NCBI GenBank assembly: GCA_028673005.1
Contig: CM054116.1
Location: forward strand, 79,992,572-80,056,571
Source of the DNA: Tanypteryx hageni
Lineage: Eukaryota; Arthropoda; Insecta; Odonata; Petaluridae
Length of the DNA: 64,000 nt
Direction of reading: 5' to 3'
In this document: positions 49,171 through 62,490 of the stretch, one piece after another
Numbering within the stretch: the first letter of the stretch is position 1
Layout: each line of letters starts with the position of its first letter
Notes under the pieces: model-generated
Database searches by the model: none
Seen by the model: the letters and a program-made list of their open reading frames with translations, nothing else
What the model was told of the DNA's origin: nothing
Position numbers and translations under genes: made by a program

Positions 49171-52100
49171 AGGACGTGCGACGCGGTGGTGGTGGAATGT
49201 TGTGTTGTGTATTGGTGCGGCATGAAATAGAGAAAGCGAGGCTGTTTTTTCCTCCGCCTCCTCTTCGTCCTACTCTTCCTCACTTTAATGTCGCTCGTAA
49301 TTTTCCCTGCTTCCACTAAAACCAGTAGTTAGACTATGGGGTTAACCAGGTTATCGTCTGCGGTCTAGTAAGGAGGGAGATCCCGTTTGGAGTTTTTTTC
49401 CTCTGTAGATATATATATGAATTACAATATGTCATCGGCATAACTTTCGTTTTTATTTTCTCCCAAAACCTCCGCATTCTATGTTTTTGGCTCGTGCTTC
49501 ATGATATTTTGACAGGCGGAGCAAATGAGCGAACAATAATTTAAACTGGTGGCATATAAATAATAATCAAAGGTCGCTGTAAATTGTTTGGCCTCTCGTA
49601 GTTCGGTAATTTGTAAGAATAACCTCATTGTCCGCTCATCTTGGTTGTTCTTCACTTTATGTAGCTTTCGTAGCAATTTGACTTAGAATTTATGGCAACG
49701 TGTCCCCTTTTCTTTCCGTGGCAATTTGTAATTATCTCAGCTGTGTGGCGTTTTATTTGAGCCTTGTAATGTTAATTTCTATCGAGTTGTGCATCGGAAT
49801 TATCAAAGACTTACTAATATACGGTTGTGATTTTTATCTTTCGTATGACAATGTTACCTTCTACCATCCATATAATTAGATAATTATTTTAACTAGAGGC
49901 CCTGCCCCCACACGCTACGCGCGTCAACTCCGCCCTACGTTTTCTTCGCTCGCTCAAGGGGCGCTTTTAGCCTCGCATAGCTCGGCAAACTCACTCGTCA
50001 GAAATGAGAAGCACTTGTGTAATTTTTCGCGACAATATACAGCAATATAGAAATAAAACAATAGGATTTTTCCATCCCTAAAATTAATCGTTTGAGGGAT
50101 AACCTACGACATCGGAAAATCATTTTAAGATTATTACCTTTTTAAAACCATTAGGTTTTATAATGCTTAAGATACAATAAATACTTATTTTATCCGAAAT
50201 AGATATTATCTAAGTAGCCGCAATCGTTACTGGCTTTGATTAGAAATTCCTAAGCGCGGTCTTTCATTTGTTTTATATTTAAAGTTTTCGCGGAAAATTT
50301 CAATCGATTTTTAACTTTCATACGTTGTTGAATGTAAATTAAGCGCTAATGGACTGAAAACCCAAGACCAGCAATCCAATAATGCCAGTAATCCTAGTAA
50401 TTATTTTCTGAAATGTCAAAAACTTGAAAATATTCGAATATAAACACAAAATGAGAAAAATACAAATTAGATAACAGAATCGATGACGACAATAAGAACT
50501 TTCATTCTTTTCCCTGTGAAATGGTGCAAATATCGCGTCGAAGTCTCAATCATATGATATTTACCGAAATTAACATAAACAGATCTGCAAATCAGATTGC
50601 CGCGGATTATATATTAATCAAATGGGATAACGGAAAGATTGTGGAATCGATATCAGACCTTCGTTTTACACGGCAAATGCTCAAAATCGTCATGTAGTGT
50701 CAATCTAATCAGAACTGAAATAATCTTTAAAATTGATGCAGCTATTCTCATGTTATTCGACGTTCTTCGCCATTTATTTGTGATGGAAACGATTCTCAAA
50801 AAGCAGCAACACAAAAAATATTTGAAATATTATATCTGGCGTTTTAAAATTTATAAAACGCGGATTAATCATCTCAAACTGGAATCTATTTAGCAAAACA
50901 CTCCAAAAAATTATGCATCGGACGGTCGAGTTCAAAATTCTTCTACCTCCTCCGCATTTTATCTCGCGACTTATTACTCTATTCTGTGTCCTCTTTCTCC
51001 CTCTCGCTTTCCCGAGTGTCTCCATATTCCGCTGTTTTCGTCCTCGCTCCTCCTGTCTGCGTCATCCATTTAAGACCCACACGACCCTTACCCTCTCTCT
51101 CTCCCATCTCTCCCTCCTTTTCTCTTTCCCACCTCTCTCTTCATCCCTCAATTGATGAGTGGACTGCGACCTGGCCTGTAGCCAGTTACCGTCTGGTTAC
51201 GGACTAACCCGTAGTCAGCCAAGTCGGTCCCACGAATTGCGATGCATTGCCACATAGGCACACATCGCGGTTTAATGCGCGAAGAGCATGACAAAAATCA
51301 GCGTCATGCATAATCGGCGAGGGCATGAGTTGTGCAACTAAGTGACCGTGATCTCGCGGGAGTGCCTCTTCGGTTTTGTCGAGAAAGACTCTTGAATGAT
51401 GTCCGAACAAGTGATTCCCCGCATCACTCTTCCGTCGGCAATTTCGGGTTAATTACTTCCGCGCTAGCCAAAACATTTAATAATGAGCGAGCGCAGCGGA
51501 CTAAAATTTACAGTTCGAAACACCGCATTAACGTTAACAAACAATCCCATCTAATTAGTTTAAGCTGAGGTAAGCGCCTACTTCATAGTGACCAAGTAAC
51601 GAGAATTATTCATCACCTAGTTTAAATATAACGGATAGGCTATTTTATTCCTTAGAATCAGGCTCTGATGCCATATAGCGGACTTCCTGTGAGCTATTTT
51701 TCAACTCTGAACGTATAACGTTTCGTAAACATTTCTAGAACGAGCCGAGATAATATAAAGTTGTTTAAAAAAGAAAAGTCGGTGGTCGGTTAGCTAACCA
51801 CATATGTGTATTTTAAAACCAGAATATATTGAGAGCGTGACATAATGAGTGCTTTTTTAATTACGAGCAAAACTTTTAATTTTTATTTTTTTAAGCTTAA
51901 TGTTATAAAATATTTCAGAAATAATATATTTCTATTAGAAAGTTAATCACATTCGTTAATGTTATAGTAAAATGAAACAAATTATTTTGGCATGGAATTT
52001 TTCTAATTCACTTAAATAACACTAAAATTTGTAGAAATACTTATATCGCAGTAAGAGGTATTGGGTATTTATCCTTTTATCAATTATATAAAATATTTAT

Positions 52101-52218
52101 ATGCCTAATCCAATTCACTTGTCCAATCCATTACATCGTGTCAGTTAGTTAATGGGATAATTACATCAGGTATTTATGTATCTAATATAATTATAACCCC
52201 TCCTTTAGAAATTATGTA
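49171..52218. other. Gene-free stretch
   Basis: AT-rich DNA except for a short GC-rich patch at 49894-49995 (GAGGCCCTGCCCCCACACGC and following CpG-rich text) whose abrupt edges suggest a mobile-element fragment that I cannot name, and a pyrimidine-rich patch at about 50940-51150. No gene recognised. Confidence 0.5.
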
Positions 52219-52332
52219 ATTTTATTAGGAGCTTGATTAAACTTCAAACTCAAAAATCTCTCTACTTAATTAATCTAATTAATTTTATTAGGAGCTTGAT
52301 TAAACTTCAAACTCAAAAATCTCTCTACTTAA
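52219..52332. repeat. 51-bp duplication with 63-bp period
   Basis: A 51-bp sequence beginning ATTTTATTAGGAGCTTGATT occurs at 52219-52269 and again at 52282-52332, apparently without differences, separated by 12 AT-rich bases. Confidence 0.93.
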
Positions 52333-53560
52333 AATGAATATAAACTATTTAGTGCACATAAGTTTTATTAATACACTTGCTCCATGGTACATGACTGTAT
52401 AAATAATGTTACTATAAGGATTCGTACCATTACCCACGAGTGAAGTCCTGTTTCATTACAAAACACATTTGAAGTTCGCTCTATAATGTCTTCATTAAAA
52501 TAACAATAACTTATGCACCTTCAATAACTAGTAGACAAGGCTTCATTAATTTGGGTCAACCCCATTTTTTAGGCAAGGCGTGCGCATTGCATTAAGACGT
52601 TTCGGGCGGTTATGAATGCTATGTTGGCCATCAATGAAACTCCCAACCCATAAAACAACACCGGAAAAGCTCACACGACGTCGGACTCTGATGAACCCGT
52701 CCTTCCACCTCAACACGTAATCAATTGAGGCATTGCCGCATCAACAATTCGCTAAACTATTTTTCTTTTTATAAAATATTCTCTTCTATTCGACTTTCTA
52801 AGGTATGAGAAAATCTTTACGCCTCCGGTGGAAGGTCCGAGACGGCTAATGGAGATCGTGCGCTGGAACGGTAGCACGTATTAAAGCTAACTATTTCTCC
52901 TATCTCCCTCTATTCTCCTTTTTAATGCCTCCGGAGAAAGCGGAGGGATTGAAAAAAGAAAAGATTCGCCCGCATATTTATCTGGCGGGAGAGCATTCTG
53001 GCGGGAGGAAAGCGAAAACGGAGCTATCCCCGCCCCATTTAACCTTGGAAGCGACCCACATGGCGATCCCGCAACGGAGTGATATAGAGCTAATTACACC
53101 CTCGACTGTCACTCCTAACGTTATCCGCCATCACTCCCCTACCACCCCTTCCACGCCGCATCCCCCAATACACCTCCGCATACTCTTCTCTCCCTCTCTC
53201 TCTCTTCCCCCCTCTCTCATACTTCTCGCTTTCCTCTCCTCTCTCTCTCTCTCCCGCTCTTCTCCTCTCTCACCCTTCCCACTTGGGGTCCGCTCAGTCG
53301 CAATCCGGACGGCGAGGCGGTAGGAAGACTTTAAGAGCTCTTTTACCCCGGCGCCTCTCTATCATCTAACCCTCTATCCTCTCCCTCTCTTTATCTCTCT
53401 CTATTGCCTCTCCTCGCCGTCTCGACCAATTCGTCTGTCTCCCTCCTCCCCACTACTTGCCTCCCCGGAACTCTTTCCTGGCAGCTTTTGTTTAATCTTC
53501 TTCTCCGCAAATGTTACGTGTACGCGACCTGAGAATACCGCCCGAGATACGCTCGGGCAC
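52333..53560. other. Region upstream of the SLC16 exon
   Basis: AT-rich to about 52800, then GC rises. About 53100-53480 is a pyrimidine-rich block with CT dinucleotide runs. ORF 52925-53323 crosses it and looks spurious. This would contain the promoter or a 5' untranslated exon of the downstream gene, but I see no defensible TATA box, initiator or splice acceptor. Confidence 0.4.
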
Positions 53561-53621
53561 TTTTAAAAGTGCTCCCGACTCTTAGCGCGTTGGGAAAAAT
53601 ACCACGCGCGTTCCTACGAAG

Positions 53622-54801
53622 ATGGATTTTTGGACCCCGTTCGGACGCGCGAAGCGCCGAAGGAGAAGACCTCATCAGAGTCTTCCGGGAAAACCTGTGG
53701 ATGTGCATCAACAAGGCGGATTGGTCGTGGGGGGTGGTGGTGGAGGAGGGAAGGGTGGGAGAGGAGGCGGGGGAGTGGATGCCTCCGCCGGGTTGAGGCC
53801 GACAAGCTTGTCTTTCGTGGTGAGCGGCGTCGACATATGCCCACGCCTGTTAGAATTGAGCGAGAGGGCAAAGGAAGAGGACGAGGGATTGGGAGGAGGA
53901 GACTCCGGGGTCGCGGTCTGCGAGGACTGCGGAAGGGAGACCTCTCCTCCATCGTCTTATCCCGGATGCTCTCCCGAGGAAAGGGGCGGGGGAAGAGGAG
54001 GCGCCGCGTCACCTCCGCCCCGACATCATCAAAGGAGGGCGCCCCGAAGGTGCAGGACTAGGATATGCGACGGCGTGCAAGTGTGCGGCGGAAGGGGGGA
54101 CGAGATCGGGGGGGCGTGGAGGGGGGTGAGCGGAGGCGGAGTCGATCGGAGGAGGGAGGAGGGATCGAAGTTCGGGAGGGTAGAGGGGGGAGGAGGCGAA
54201 TGGGAATCGGACCCCACGTGGATGGTATCGGACGGAGTCTGCGTTGCGACTCCTCGAGGGATGAACGGCTGCGGGGCGGCGAGGGAAGCGACGGCGGGCG
54301 ACGCGAGGCGCGGTTGCGTCGCGCCCGGATCGCCGCAGTCTTCGTCGGCGACTTCGCCTCCTCCGCCGCCGCCGCCTCCGCCGGCCGCCAGGACCCTCCA
54401 GAGGTCGGACAGCGCTCTGAGCCACAGTTGGCACAAGGATTCCGGCATAGCGTCGGACAATCCGAGTTCCTCAGCTGCCGGATTGATCGGTTTGGCTTGT
54501 TCGGACGGCGACGGTCCCGAAGAGGGCGACCACGAGGTCAACGTCGGCGAAGAGGAGGAGGAGGCGGGGGAAGAGGGGGCGGTGGAGGGGGGAGGAGGTG
54601 GAGTCCTAGTAAGGGACGGGGGTGGGAAGAAGCAGGCGACAATGAGGCAGCACTATTACCCTGAAGGTGGTTGGGGGTGGGCCGTGGTGTGGGCGGGTAC
54701 GGCGTCGCAGATACTGGCCCACGGTCTTCACCTCTCGGCCGGACCGCTGTGCGGAGAGGCCATGAGGAGGTTCCCGTCGTCTTCTTACGTTACTGCCGCA
54801 G
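53622..54801 (+). CDS. SLC16/monocarboxylate-transporter-like protein, first coding exon (partial)
   Basis: SLC16 proteins are 12-helix major-facilitator carriers that move monocarboxylates or related small solutes across membranes, often with H+; this member's substrate cannot be told from sequence. The exon encodes about 393 residues. Residues 1-340 are a presumed cytosolic N-terminus: basic start, Gly-rich runs (about 37-50, 323-327), a Pro run (246-254), RSDSALSHSWHKDSGIASDN (261-280) and an acidic stretch (299-319). Residues 345-353 are YYPEGGWGW, the family's [D/E]GGWGW signature at helix 1, followed by a hydrophobic segment to about 376. The reading frame ends at a donor, CAG/GTAGGA, in phase 1. 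The ATG at 53622 has A at -3 and G at +4, with an in-frame TAG 13 codons upstream (53583). The ATG at 54642, just before the signature, is an alternative start. The N-terminus is far longer than in typical SLC16 proteins; the transporter call is firm, the N-terminal extent less so. Confidence 0.8.
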
Positions 54802-54807
54802 GTAGGA
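54802..54807 (+). other. 5' splice donor of the SLC16 exon
   Basis: The exon ends in CAG and continues GTAGGA, a good donor match, immediately after the coding for the first membrane segment and a few following residues. Past this point the ORF loses SLC16 character and stops about 95 bases later, supporting a splice here. Confidence 0.75.
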
Positions 54808-57800
54808 TACCGAGAATGCCTTCACACGCCCCGCCCCGTTACCTAGTGATTTCCTACCCCCATCCCCCTTTACGGCACGGGATGAAATTTCCGCCGTAAC
54901 TGTCATTGGGTAATATTGTGCCTAGTCTCGGTATAGAGATAAAGATCGCGTGTTAGGGGACATGCGTGCCTCGGCTGCCGATTCGAATCTAGCGCGAGGA
55001 GGAATTCTGTCGGTAGTTTAACGTCCATTGCGCGCTGACGAGTTCCGATGTCCCTGTCCGCTGTTGTTTCATTGCATTTATTACGGGATTTTTTTCGGTC
55101 TGCCCTCGTAATCGAAGTAATGCGAAAGATTTCATTGCTCCACAGTGACTTGGTGCGTGGAGGTTTGTCTTATTTGTCATTCTGGGGAATGGTATTGTTT
55201 CGACCTAAGGGATTATTATCTATACCCCTTCACGCTGGAAGCGTTTAGATTGGTAAAAGGTATTTGTTATGTTGTTGCATGATTCATAACAAAGAATAAT
55301 TACGTGATTGACGTAATGACTCGATGATGGCATTTTTATGCGTATTCCGCGAGTCACGGGTGATGACTGTCCATATATGAAATCCCACTGTCAACGGAGT
55401 GGACGAGTTATATCTATTAAAAATACTTAACTGGAAAGCGAATTTTACGCTTAATTTTATGACCCAAATAATTTTTCTTTTTGAATTTTTACCGTATGAC
55501 TCATTCTCAAGTTTTGGAGTATTTTATCCGCGAAAGCGCTCAAGGATTACCATCTCCCTTCTGAAAATGCTTCATTAATCATTCAGAAATTTATTTTGGC
55601 GCCATTTCCTTGAGATTAATTTCGTTTAAAAGTTAAATTCTTACCTTTTTTGATTGAAAAATTGATATTTCATGAGCATAGTAAATTAGATTTATGCATG
55701 TGTGCAAATATAAATTCTCGTTCTTGTAGGAAGTACGATAAATGCCTCGTCTCCTAAACGGATGATTTTTAGAGTTACTATTGAATTCAGTTTAATGGCT
55801 TAGGATTTATATAGGAAGTCTGTCTCTGTCGCTTGCTTTTCTCTTGAAATCAATTTACTGTAGGTTCTATTTATCTCTTTTTATAGGCTATGATATATGT
55901 CGTCTTCACTTTCTTTCATGAACGGTAAATTCATCTAGAGTTCACAAAGCAACCGGTGAGAGATTCTTATAAGCTCATCCGACGCGGTTCCTCGAAAGAT
56001 GACCGAGTCACGAGCTCCCAAGCGTATATTTAAACGGATCTTGGTCTGAAAGAGTTAGGCATACTAGGAGATTTTCGTTCAAACTCTTAAATTCCAAAAT
56101 TCCAAATTGTTTTTACATCTAAAATTCTGTCCGTTATTAAATTAATAACTCGATTATCTGAACCATAGCTAGAGAAAAAATAGAAACTTATTATAGCGCT
56201 TTCATTTTCAAAGAATAAATATAAGTTTAAAAAGCTGGGTTTGAAGAATTTTATAAAGGTTTTTGAGCAGTATGTTCTTGAGAGAATTCGAGGAATAGGA
56301 AAAATTTTATACTAATTAAAATGTAACTCGATAATTGTATTGCAGCTTGAGGTGGCAATAGTCGGAGTAACTCTTGTATTAAGAGTTAAGCTTTTTTCTT
56401 TCTCATTGTATCACTATAAACAACCTGTTGCGCGAAAATATTGTCTTTATACCAAATCGGTCTTTAGTTGAATGATTGCATATATAACAACTTTTGAACT
56501 AGCATTGTCCTACTTCTCAAATCGTCGATCATAATTTGTGTGATTAAGAGAAATGAATAAAAAACATGATTCGTAGTTTTTAGACGCGTAGCTATCAATT
56601 ACAGACATATTTCCATTCCCACAAAATTCAGGTATCTCTAGTGTAGTACAAAGCTATGCTGCATTTCATGAACATAGTTATGCATCGCATTCTAAGCTGT
56701 ACTAAACTAATTAACATAAACAGATAAAAATTATTATCCATCTCTTTATATAACCAGTTAGCATGCACGTTATTTTCACTTCCATTAAAAAGTATATTTG
56801 ACAAAACTTTGGATAACAACTATCTTACATCAAGATGTACATTCTCTTTAATCTTTCCATTTTATAATATAATATGCATGTTCAACTGCATCGCCTGAAG
56901 AGCATACATATCCTTCGTATCACTTCGAAGTTCTTGGATATATATTGACGTATTGAAGTCACATACTTTTCGATAAGAGTATTATTTAGTAATGAATTTT
57001 TATTCTATTTAACATTTTATACGATTCCGTTTTATACTCTTTTTCTTAGGAAGTTCCAAATACTTCCATCATTCCGAGTATACAAAGTACATCACAAAAT
57101 ACTTTTAAGTGGTCACTATTACGTCATCAAAACAAACGCGCCTTCATTGATAACACTTAATCCATGAAAATCAAATCGTAAATCTCGCTCTCTTCAAACT
57201 CGGTCCACAAAAGGTCCATCTGGATGAGGGGTCATTTTACACCGCGATACGAAGCTTCTGGGAATGGAATGGGGAGGTCTACGGTGCAACTGCTTACGGA
57301 TGTCTTGTCGATCCGGTTTGAATCGCAATCCCTGCAATGGCGCGCCCCTCGTTCATTTAATTCCCATTCATTCATCATGTTCACCTGCTGATAGTTTCGA
57401 TAAAAATCAAAATCGCGGCGGGTCGACTTAAAAACCTCTCAATTTGCAATAATCACCCTGCGACGGGTTCAATGGCGCTCGCTCATGTTTGCATCCGGTC
57501 GCGACCTGCGGCGTTTTATTTCTATATCACTTGCGCATGTTGCTCTGCAAACTTTCGGAAATTTTTTAAAAGTTTCGCTATGTTAGTTATAGCCTTTAAA
57601 GTGACAACGCGAATTCATTGGTCTCGCTTTGATGTTTCCCCGCTACCTCTTCACGCAACGTCAACTCTCGATGGGCGAAGATTTCGACGGTTCGTCGATA
57701 AATGGAGGCTACGGATTCGGTCAAAAAAATGATGAACGACAAGAAGAAAAAATCGCCTCTTAGCCCGATCCATCCTTTAAGTTTTTAACACCCCGGTATT

Positions 57801-60800
57801 AACACGTTAAGCGTCCTTGATCAGGACAAAGCGAAGACGTATTTTTCCTACCTCTTTCGCATGCGATAATTCATCTCGTCATAGTCAACTCTTTGACACT
57901 TTCCGATCGAATCATTCACGCCTCGCACCTTGCGAGCGAGGCAAAATAAAACCTTTTTTTTAATCCGACTCCCCGCAAAATACAAAGGGCCACGGCGCGC
58001 GTTTCTTCCCCTTCCGTAAAAGTAACCGGCTAATATTTTTTGCCAAACACGACCTCTTTGTTCGTCGAATCTACCGCGAAACCTTTATGGAAAAATGTAT
58101 GTCGCTCCTTCGTGTTTAATGGGTCAATTAACTCGATTTATTTTGCCCGGTGTCCAGCCACCCACGAGGGACGAAGAATCTGCTGACACATTAACAATTC
58201 ATCCAGAAGAGGTGTTCTTGTGCGAAGAGAGGGAGGGAAGAAGAGGGAAAGGGGAAATGGGGAAGAGGTTGTGGGGGGTTGGACTAGATGGTGATACGAG
58301 TGGGTGGGAGGAGAAAGAAAGAGAAGGAGAAAGAGAGAGAGAAAGAGAGAAGGAAGGAGGACGTGAGAACAACGGGAGGGCGGAAGGTTGGGAGGCTGGC
58401 CGGACGAAGGAGGAGGAGCGAGAGTGAGTCGGTTTCTCTCCCTCCTTCCAACCTCCAGAAATCATCCCACGCGAACGGTCACTCACTTGTTAAACCAGAG
58501 ACGAGCTGACAGCTTTGGATCCGGGAGAAGCAAGAAGGGAAAAATATAAGGCTGGACTTGGTTTGCCCGCTCGCACTGCACGGTAAATCACCCCCAGCAT
58601 CTTCGGGGTCAGGGGGAAGAGCGAAGGGAAAAGTTGACTAGTCGCCCACACAAGAGCACGCATCGCGTTTTTTGGTATCTCTCTCTCTCTCTCTCTGCAC
58701 GCGGTATGCTGTTACCATGGTAGAAAAACCAGCCTCCCCCATTTACGAGAGAGGAGTGAAAATAAAAAGATCACCCGGGGAAAAATAAAGAACCAAAAAA
58801 GAACGAGATTGCTCCGGAGAGGCATGAGGTCCGAGGAAAAATCCTCTCAGCCCACACCTCTTTCTCCGCCTCTCTCAGCCTCCCTAAAAAATCCAGATCG
58901 ACTCTGTGGGACTGACTCCTGACTCCCGCTGGGGAAGCGCCTCCCCACACCGAACTGACATATTCGACAGCTTTGAGAACGCGATAGAAAGAGGAAGAGG
59001 GGAGGGGGGTGGGGAAAGGAGAAGAGAGACTCACATGAAGTGGAAGGTGGAAGTAATCCAGCCCCGCTCGCTTCCACAGACCCACGGAGGAATTGATTTT
59101 TGGGAAAATATTGCATTTTTTCCATCCTTTCCGCTCGTGTGAAGATGCCGGTCGCGCGTCGTTTCGTGGTCTGATATACGGTTAATCTATTACGCCCGTC
59201 GAGTTCTCTTGCCCGTCCCGGTTCCGATAGCGGTCCGTTTTTTAGATTTTCGAAGACTTAAAAAAAGAAGAATAAAGCTTCCTCGGACCAGTTTTATCGC
59301 CACGACACCGCTGACCGTTTTGACGAAACGGGAAAATGGTTATTTGTGGAGCGATGAAATACCGCGCTATCGTATCGATCGTAGTTCTCCGGATTAGACG
59401 TGATTGTTGAAATTAATTAACCTCCCTCGGGCGAGGCACCACGTTGCGTGACCCGCTTGCCTTAGATCTTGAAACTAACCGATATTCGGGACGTTTGATA
59501 GAGTCGGCAATGCTGTAGTTCAGCTGTTCGCCTTCTTGTCATGGAATCTCCGCTTCGTCAGATGAAAGGGAAAGGTACATAGTGATCACCCGCCATGAAA
59601 ATCGATTAGGTAGAATGATTCGTATGAATTAATGATGTTGTTATGGACGTCTTTTTTCGAATTAAATCTATAGTATCGTCGAATCCGCCCGTTCCTGCCG
59701 ATGAATCAAAACCGCCTCTTATTTGAACGTATTAATATGGTAGTTTCATCACCTCGTGATATATTATTGTGAGGGCATTATTAATCGTGTAGTCGGTGTC
59801 TCTGCCGTCGGAATTTTTATACAGTCACTGGAACTGAAGTCGTAAATTCAAACCTCTCCGTGGGATTTGGAGTCTGTAATGAGTTTTTACCATTTATTTG
59901 TATCTGCGAGGACTTTTTCTTTCCAAGTAATGTAGGGGGTATAATGCTAATTTCAGCGTGTTAACATATAATTATTAATTTATTTAAAAATTAAGTATTC
60001 TGATCAACATGTCTTCACCGCATAAAGAAAGATGTCTGCGTTGAATGATGGTGATGGAATAAAACTCTTATGAAAGCCATCCCTTTACCACTCATTCAAG
60101 CTGAGGAGAGCTTAATCCATTACCACACAAAGATTAAGAAGTTAGAAAACTGTGCTTTTTGTCAATATATTAGATAGTAATCGAAGAAAGCAGCGAAAAA
60201 TGTCTTATAATATTCAGTTTTACTGCACGCTAAAGAGATATTGGTTTTAACGCAGCTTATTTTCCAAAATAATTCGTGAAATATGTAGAAAATGTTGCTT
60301 TACAAATATCTTTTGCATTAATGGGTTAAGATACGTTTTAACTTTCTAAATTAAGTTTTAAAGTATTAATAAATCTTTTTTGTCTATGATAAAAATATTA
60401 TATGTAAAATTCACTATTTATGCTTAACACTTAAGACATGGGCACTAAAAGGGAACAACCAAGTCGATAGGATGAAAACATTTTAAAACTTCTGTTAAAA
60501 AGTTCGTACAAAATGAAGCTATCGTATCGACAGAAATTTCTATCATCCGGTGTTAACGTCTTTTGTGACTTGGAGGCATAATTCTTCAAAAAATATCAAT
60601 GCCATCGTTTCTCTAGGTCATAAAAATCGTCCCGGGAAACGTAGAACCGTACGAAAAAACACTAAATTTACGCGTAACCCATTATCAGAAACGTCTACAA
60701 CACGAGTGAGAGAATACCTTTCCAGAATATCAAGCGTATATATTCTAATGAGTGCAGAAGCTACAGGAGAAGTGGGGAACTCTATTAAAGCGAACACTCC

Positions 60801-62490
60801 TCTCCTCTCCTTTTCAGTTGGTCTGCCTTGAGAAGAGATTGGAGCGGTGGGAAGAGGAGTAAGGAAGTTTTAACTTTATAACGTCTTGGTTGAATAAGAG
60901 CTCTCTCTCGGAACGGATTGTTAATATCCTCCGTTTCTTTATTCTCTCTCTCTACCTCTCTCCAAAAAAGGTCGAAAAGAATGCTTCGGAATGCAGATGG
61001 CTCCCGGGTGAAGGAGAAACGGGTTCAGTCATCCTGGATTTTTTCGGCTCCCATAGCGTTGAATAATCGTCTCTCCTCACGGGTGCAGAATTATTTTGTT
61101 TGTGTGTATGGAGGCCGACAACAATGCGTAGGTATATAAGGCTCACACACACCTTACCTTTCATTTTATCGCCCTCTCTCTCTCTCTCTTTAGAGGGAAT
61201 GAACTTGCGTCGTGTCGCTCGTCTTTTATTTTCCCCTAAGAAGAGGCCGAAGACGAGTTAAATTTTGTAAACTCACTTGTTGTTGATTGGAAAAAAGAAC
61301 TGGGTAGCTTCCCGTGTTTGACAGGTAAGCAAATTGAGATTTGGGGTTTCCGATTGTTGTGTGTCTGTTCCAATCTATTCGGTTCTTCTTCCTTTTTCAG
61401 TTTTGTGAGTTGGAAAAAGCGCCGTTTAAGTAGCTCAAAGGAAATCTATTAACCTCTCGAACAAGACAAGTTATACAATGAAAAGTTTTATTGTTGTAAC
61501 ACAGGACATGGATCTTTTGGTTTGTTATTCGAAATCTCTTCAATCAAAAGTTCAAATGGGCCGTAGTTTTGCGAATCCATGTCGTCTTCGAGTAGCTTAA
61601 TATTTTTCACAAACTCGTCGCTTTGCTGTTTATCTATGCACTTACGTTTCACCAATATAGGTTCAAAAGCGACCTTAGGATAATTTAACGTAAATCAATG
61701 GTTTTATTTTTAAATATCATCCATGGAAAAATTCAAACTTATTCGGCGTTCTTCGACGGAAAGTCATGCTGTATAAAATAAAGATTTTCATCCATCAGAA
61801 TAAGGACCCACTTATTGCGTTAAAACAAATTATAGGTAGTAGTCAGCAACTCTTTCCAAACTAAGCGAACCATTTCCTTGGAAAGTCGTGTCCGAGAAGG
61901 ACTAATCTGTGTTTTAGTACCTCAACGGCGACTCTTACCTTCTCGCTTAATCAATTCTCCGCTAAATTTTTCTTCTTTCTTTTGCCTGCGTCATTAAAGT
62001 GGTCCCTTTTACTTTCGACGGGCGCTCATCAAATCCCGACCGGTAATCGCACTCGTCCATACGCCAGACGCTTCGTGAACTCCCATTTTGCACGGTATTA
62101 TCATCAATCACCTCTCATTATCAGCAGGACATCTCGCCGATCGCGTCCACGTTAGTCCGTAAAGCGTGCGTTGATCCCTAGTTGGAAACAAAACGCGAAC
62201 AAAAGGAAAAGTTTCGTCTTTTTTCTTCGCTTCGCCGAAGGAAAGTCTGGCAACACCTTTGCGGTACGTGTATTCCTATTGAATGACGTCCGGTACCAAT
62301 TACGCCCACGAAAAACTCTCGAAACGGACCCGGGGGACGAACGGATGGAAGGAAAATAAAAACTCCGTACGGGTTAAATAACCAAACCGCCAAACTATCT
62401 TTAAAAAAATTCCCGACCGGGAAAAAACGCCGCTATGCCCTCTCTCGGAAAATAATAATAATAAAAAAACATCCGAGCATCGACAAAGTG
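54808..62490. other. Probable first intron, no exon recognised
   Basis: No SLC16 second exon is visible on the plus strand (I looked for helix 2-4 motifs of the family). Contents: AT-rich DNA to about 57180; GC-richer mixed DNA at 57200-59900 including a GA-rich purine tract at about 58205-58430 and a CT microsatellite at 58677-58696; AT-rich DNA at 59900-60550; a CT microsatellite at about 61170-61191. The short ORFs in it have no domain. Confidence 0.5.

Larger units (their letters stand above)
53560..54830. promoter_or_regulatory. GC/CpG-rich island over the SLC16 first exon
   Basis: The strongest GC- and CpG-rich stretch in the window, coinciding with the first coding exon. It explains the long overlapping ORFs on both strands here. 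It falls back to AT-rich DNA within about 200 bp after the splice donor. Confidence 0.7.

Noticed and set aside
54009..54541. Long minus-strand ORFs opposite the SLC16 exon (141 and 170 codons)
   Set aside because: Shadows of a GC-rich exon; Arg- or Pro-rich low complexity without domains, while the plus frame carries the SLC16 signature.
54065..54664. 199-codon plus-strand ORF in another frame over the SLC16 exon
   Set aside because: Arg/Gly-rich shadow; it does not contain the EGGWGW signature.
57799..57830. TTAACACGTTAAGCGTCC as a piggyBac end
   Set aside because: Style fits, with a GTCC...GGAC palindrome following, but no partner end was found on either side, and two TTAAs in the phrase leave the direction ambiguous.
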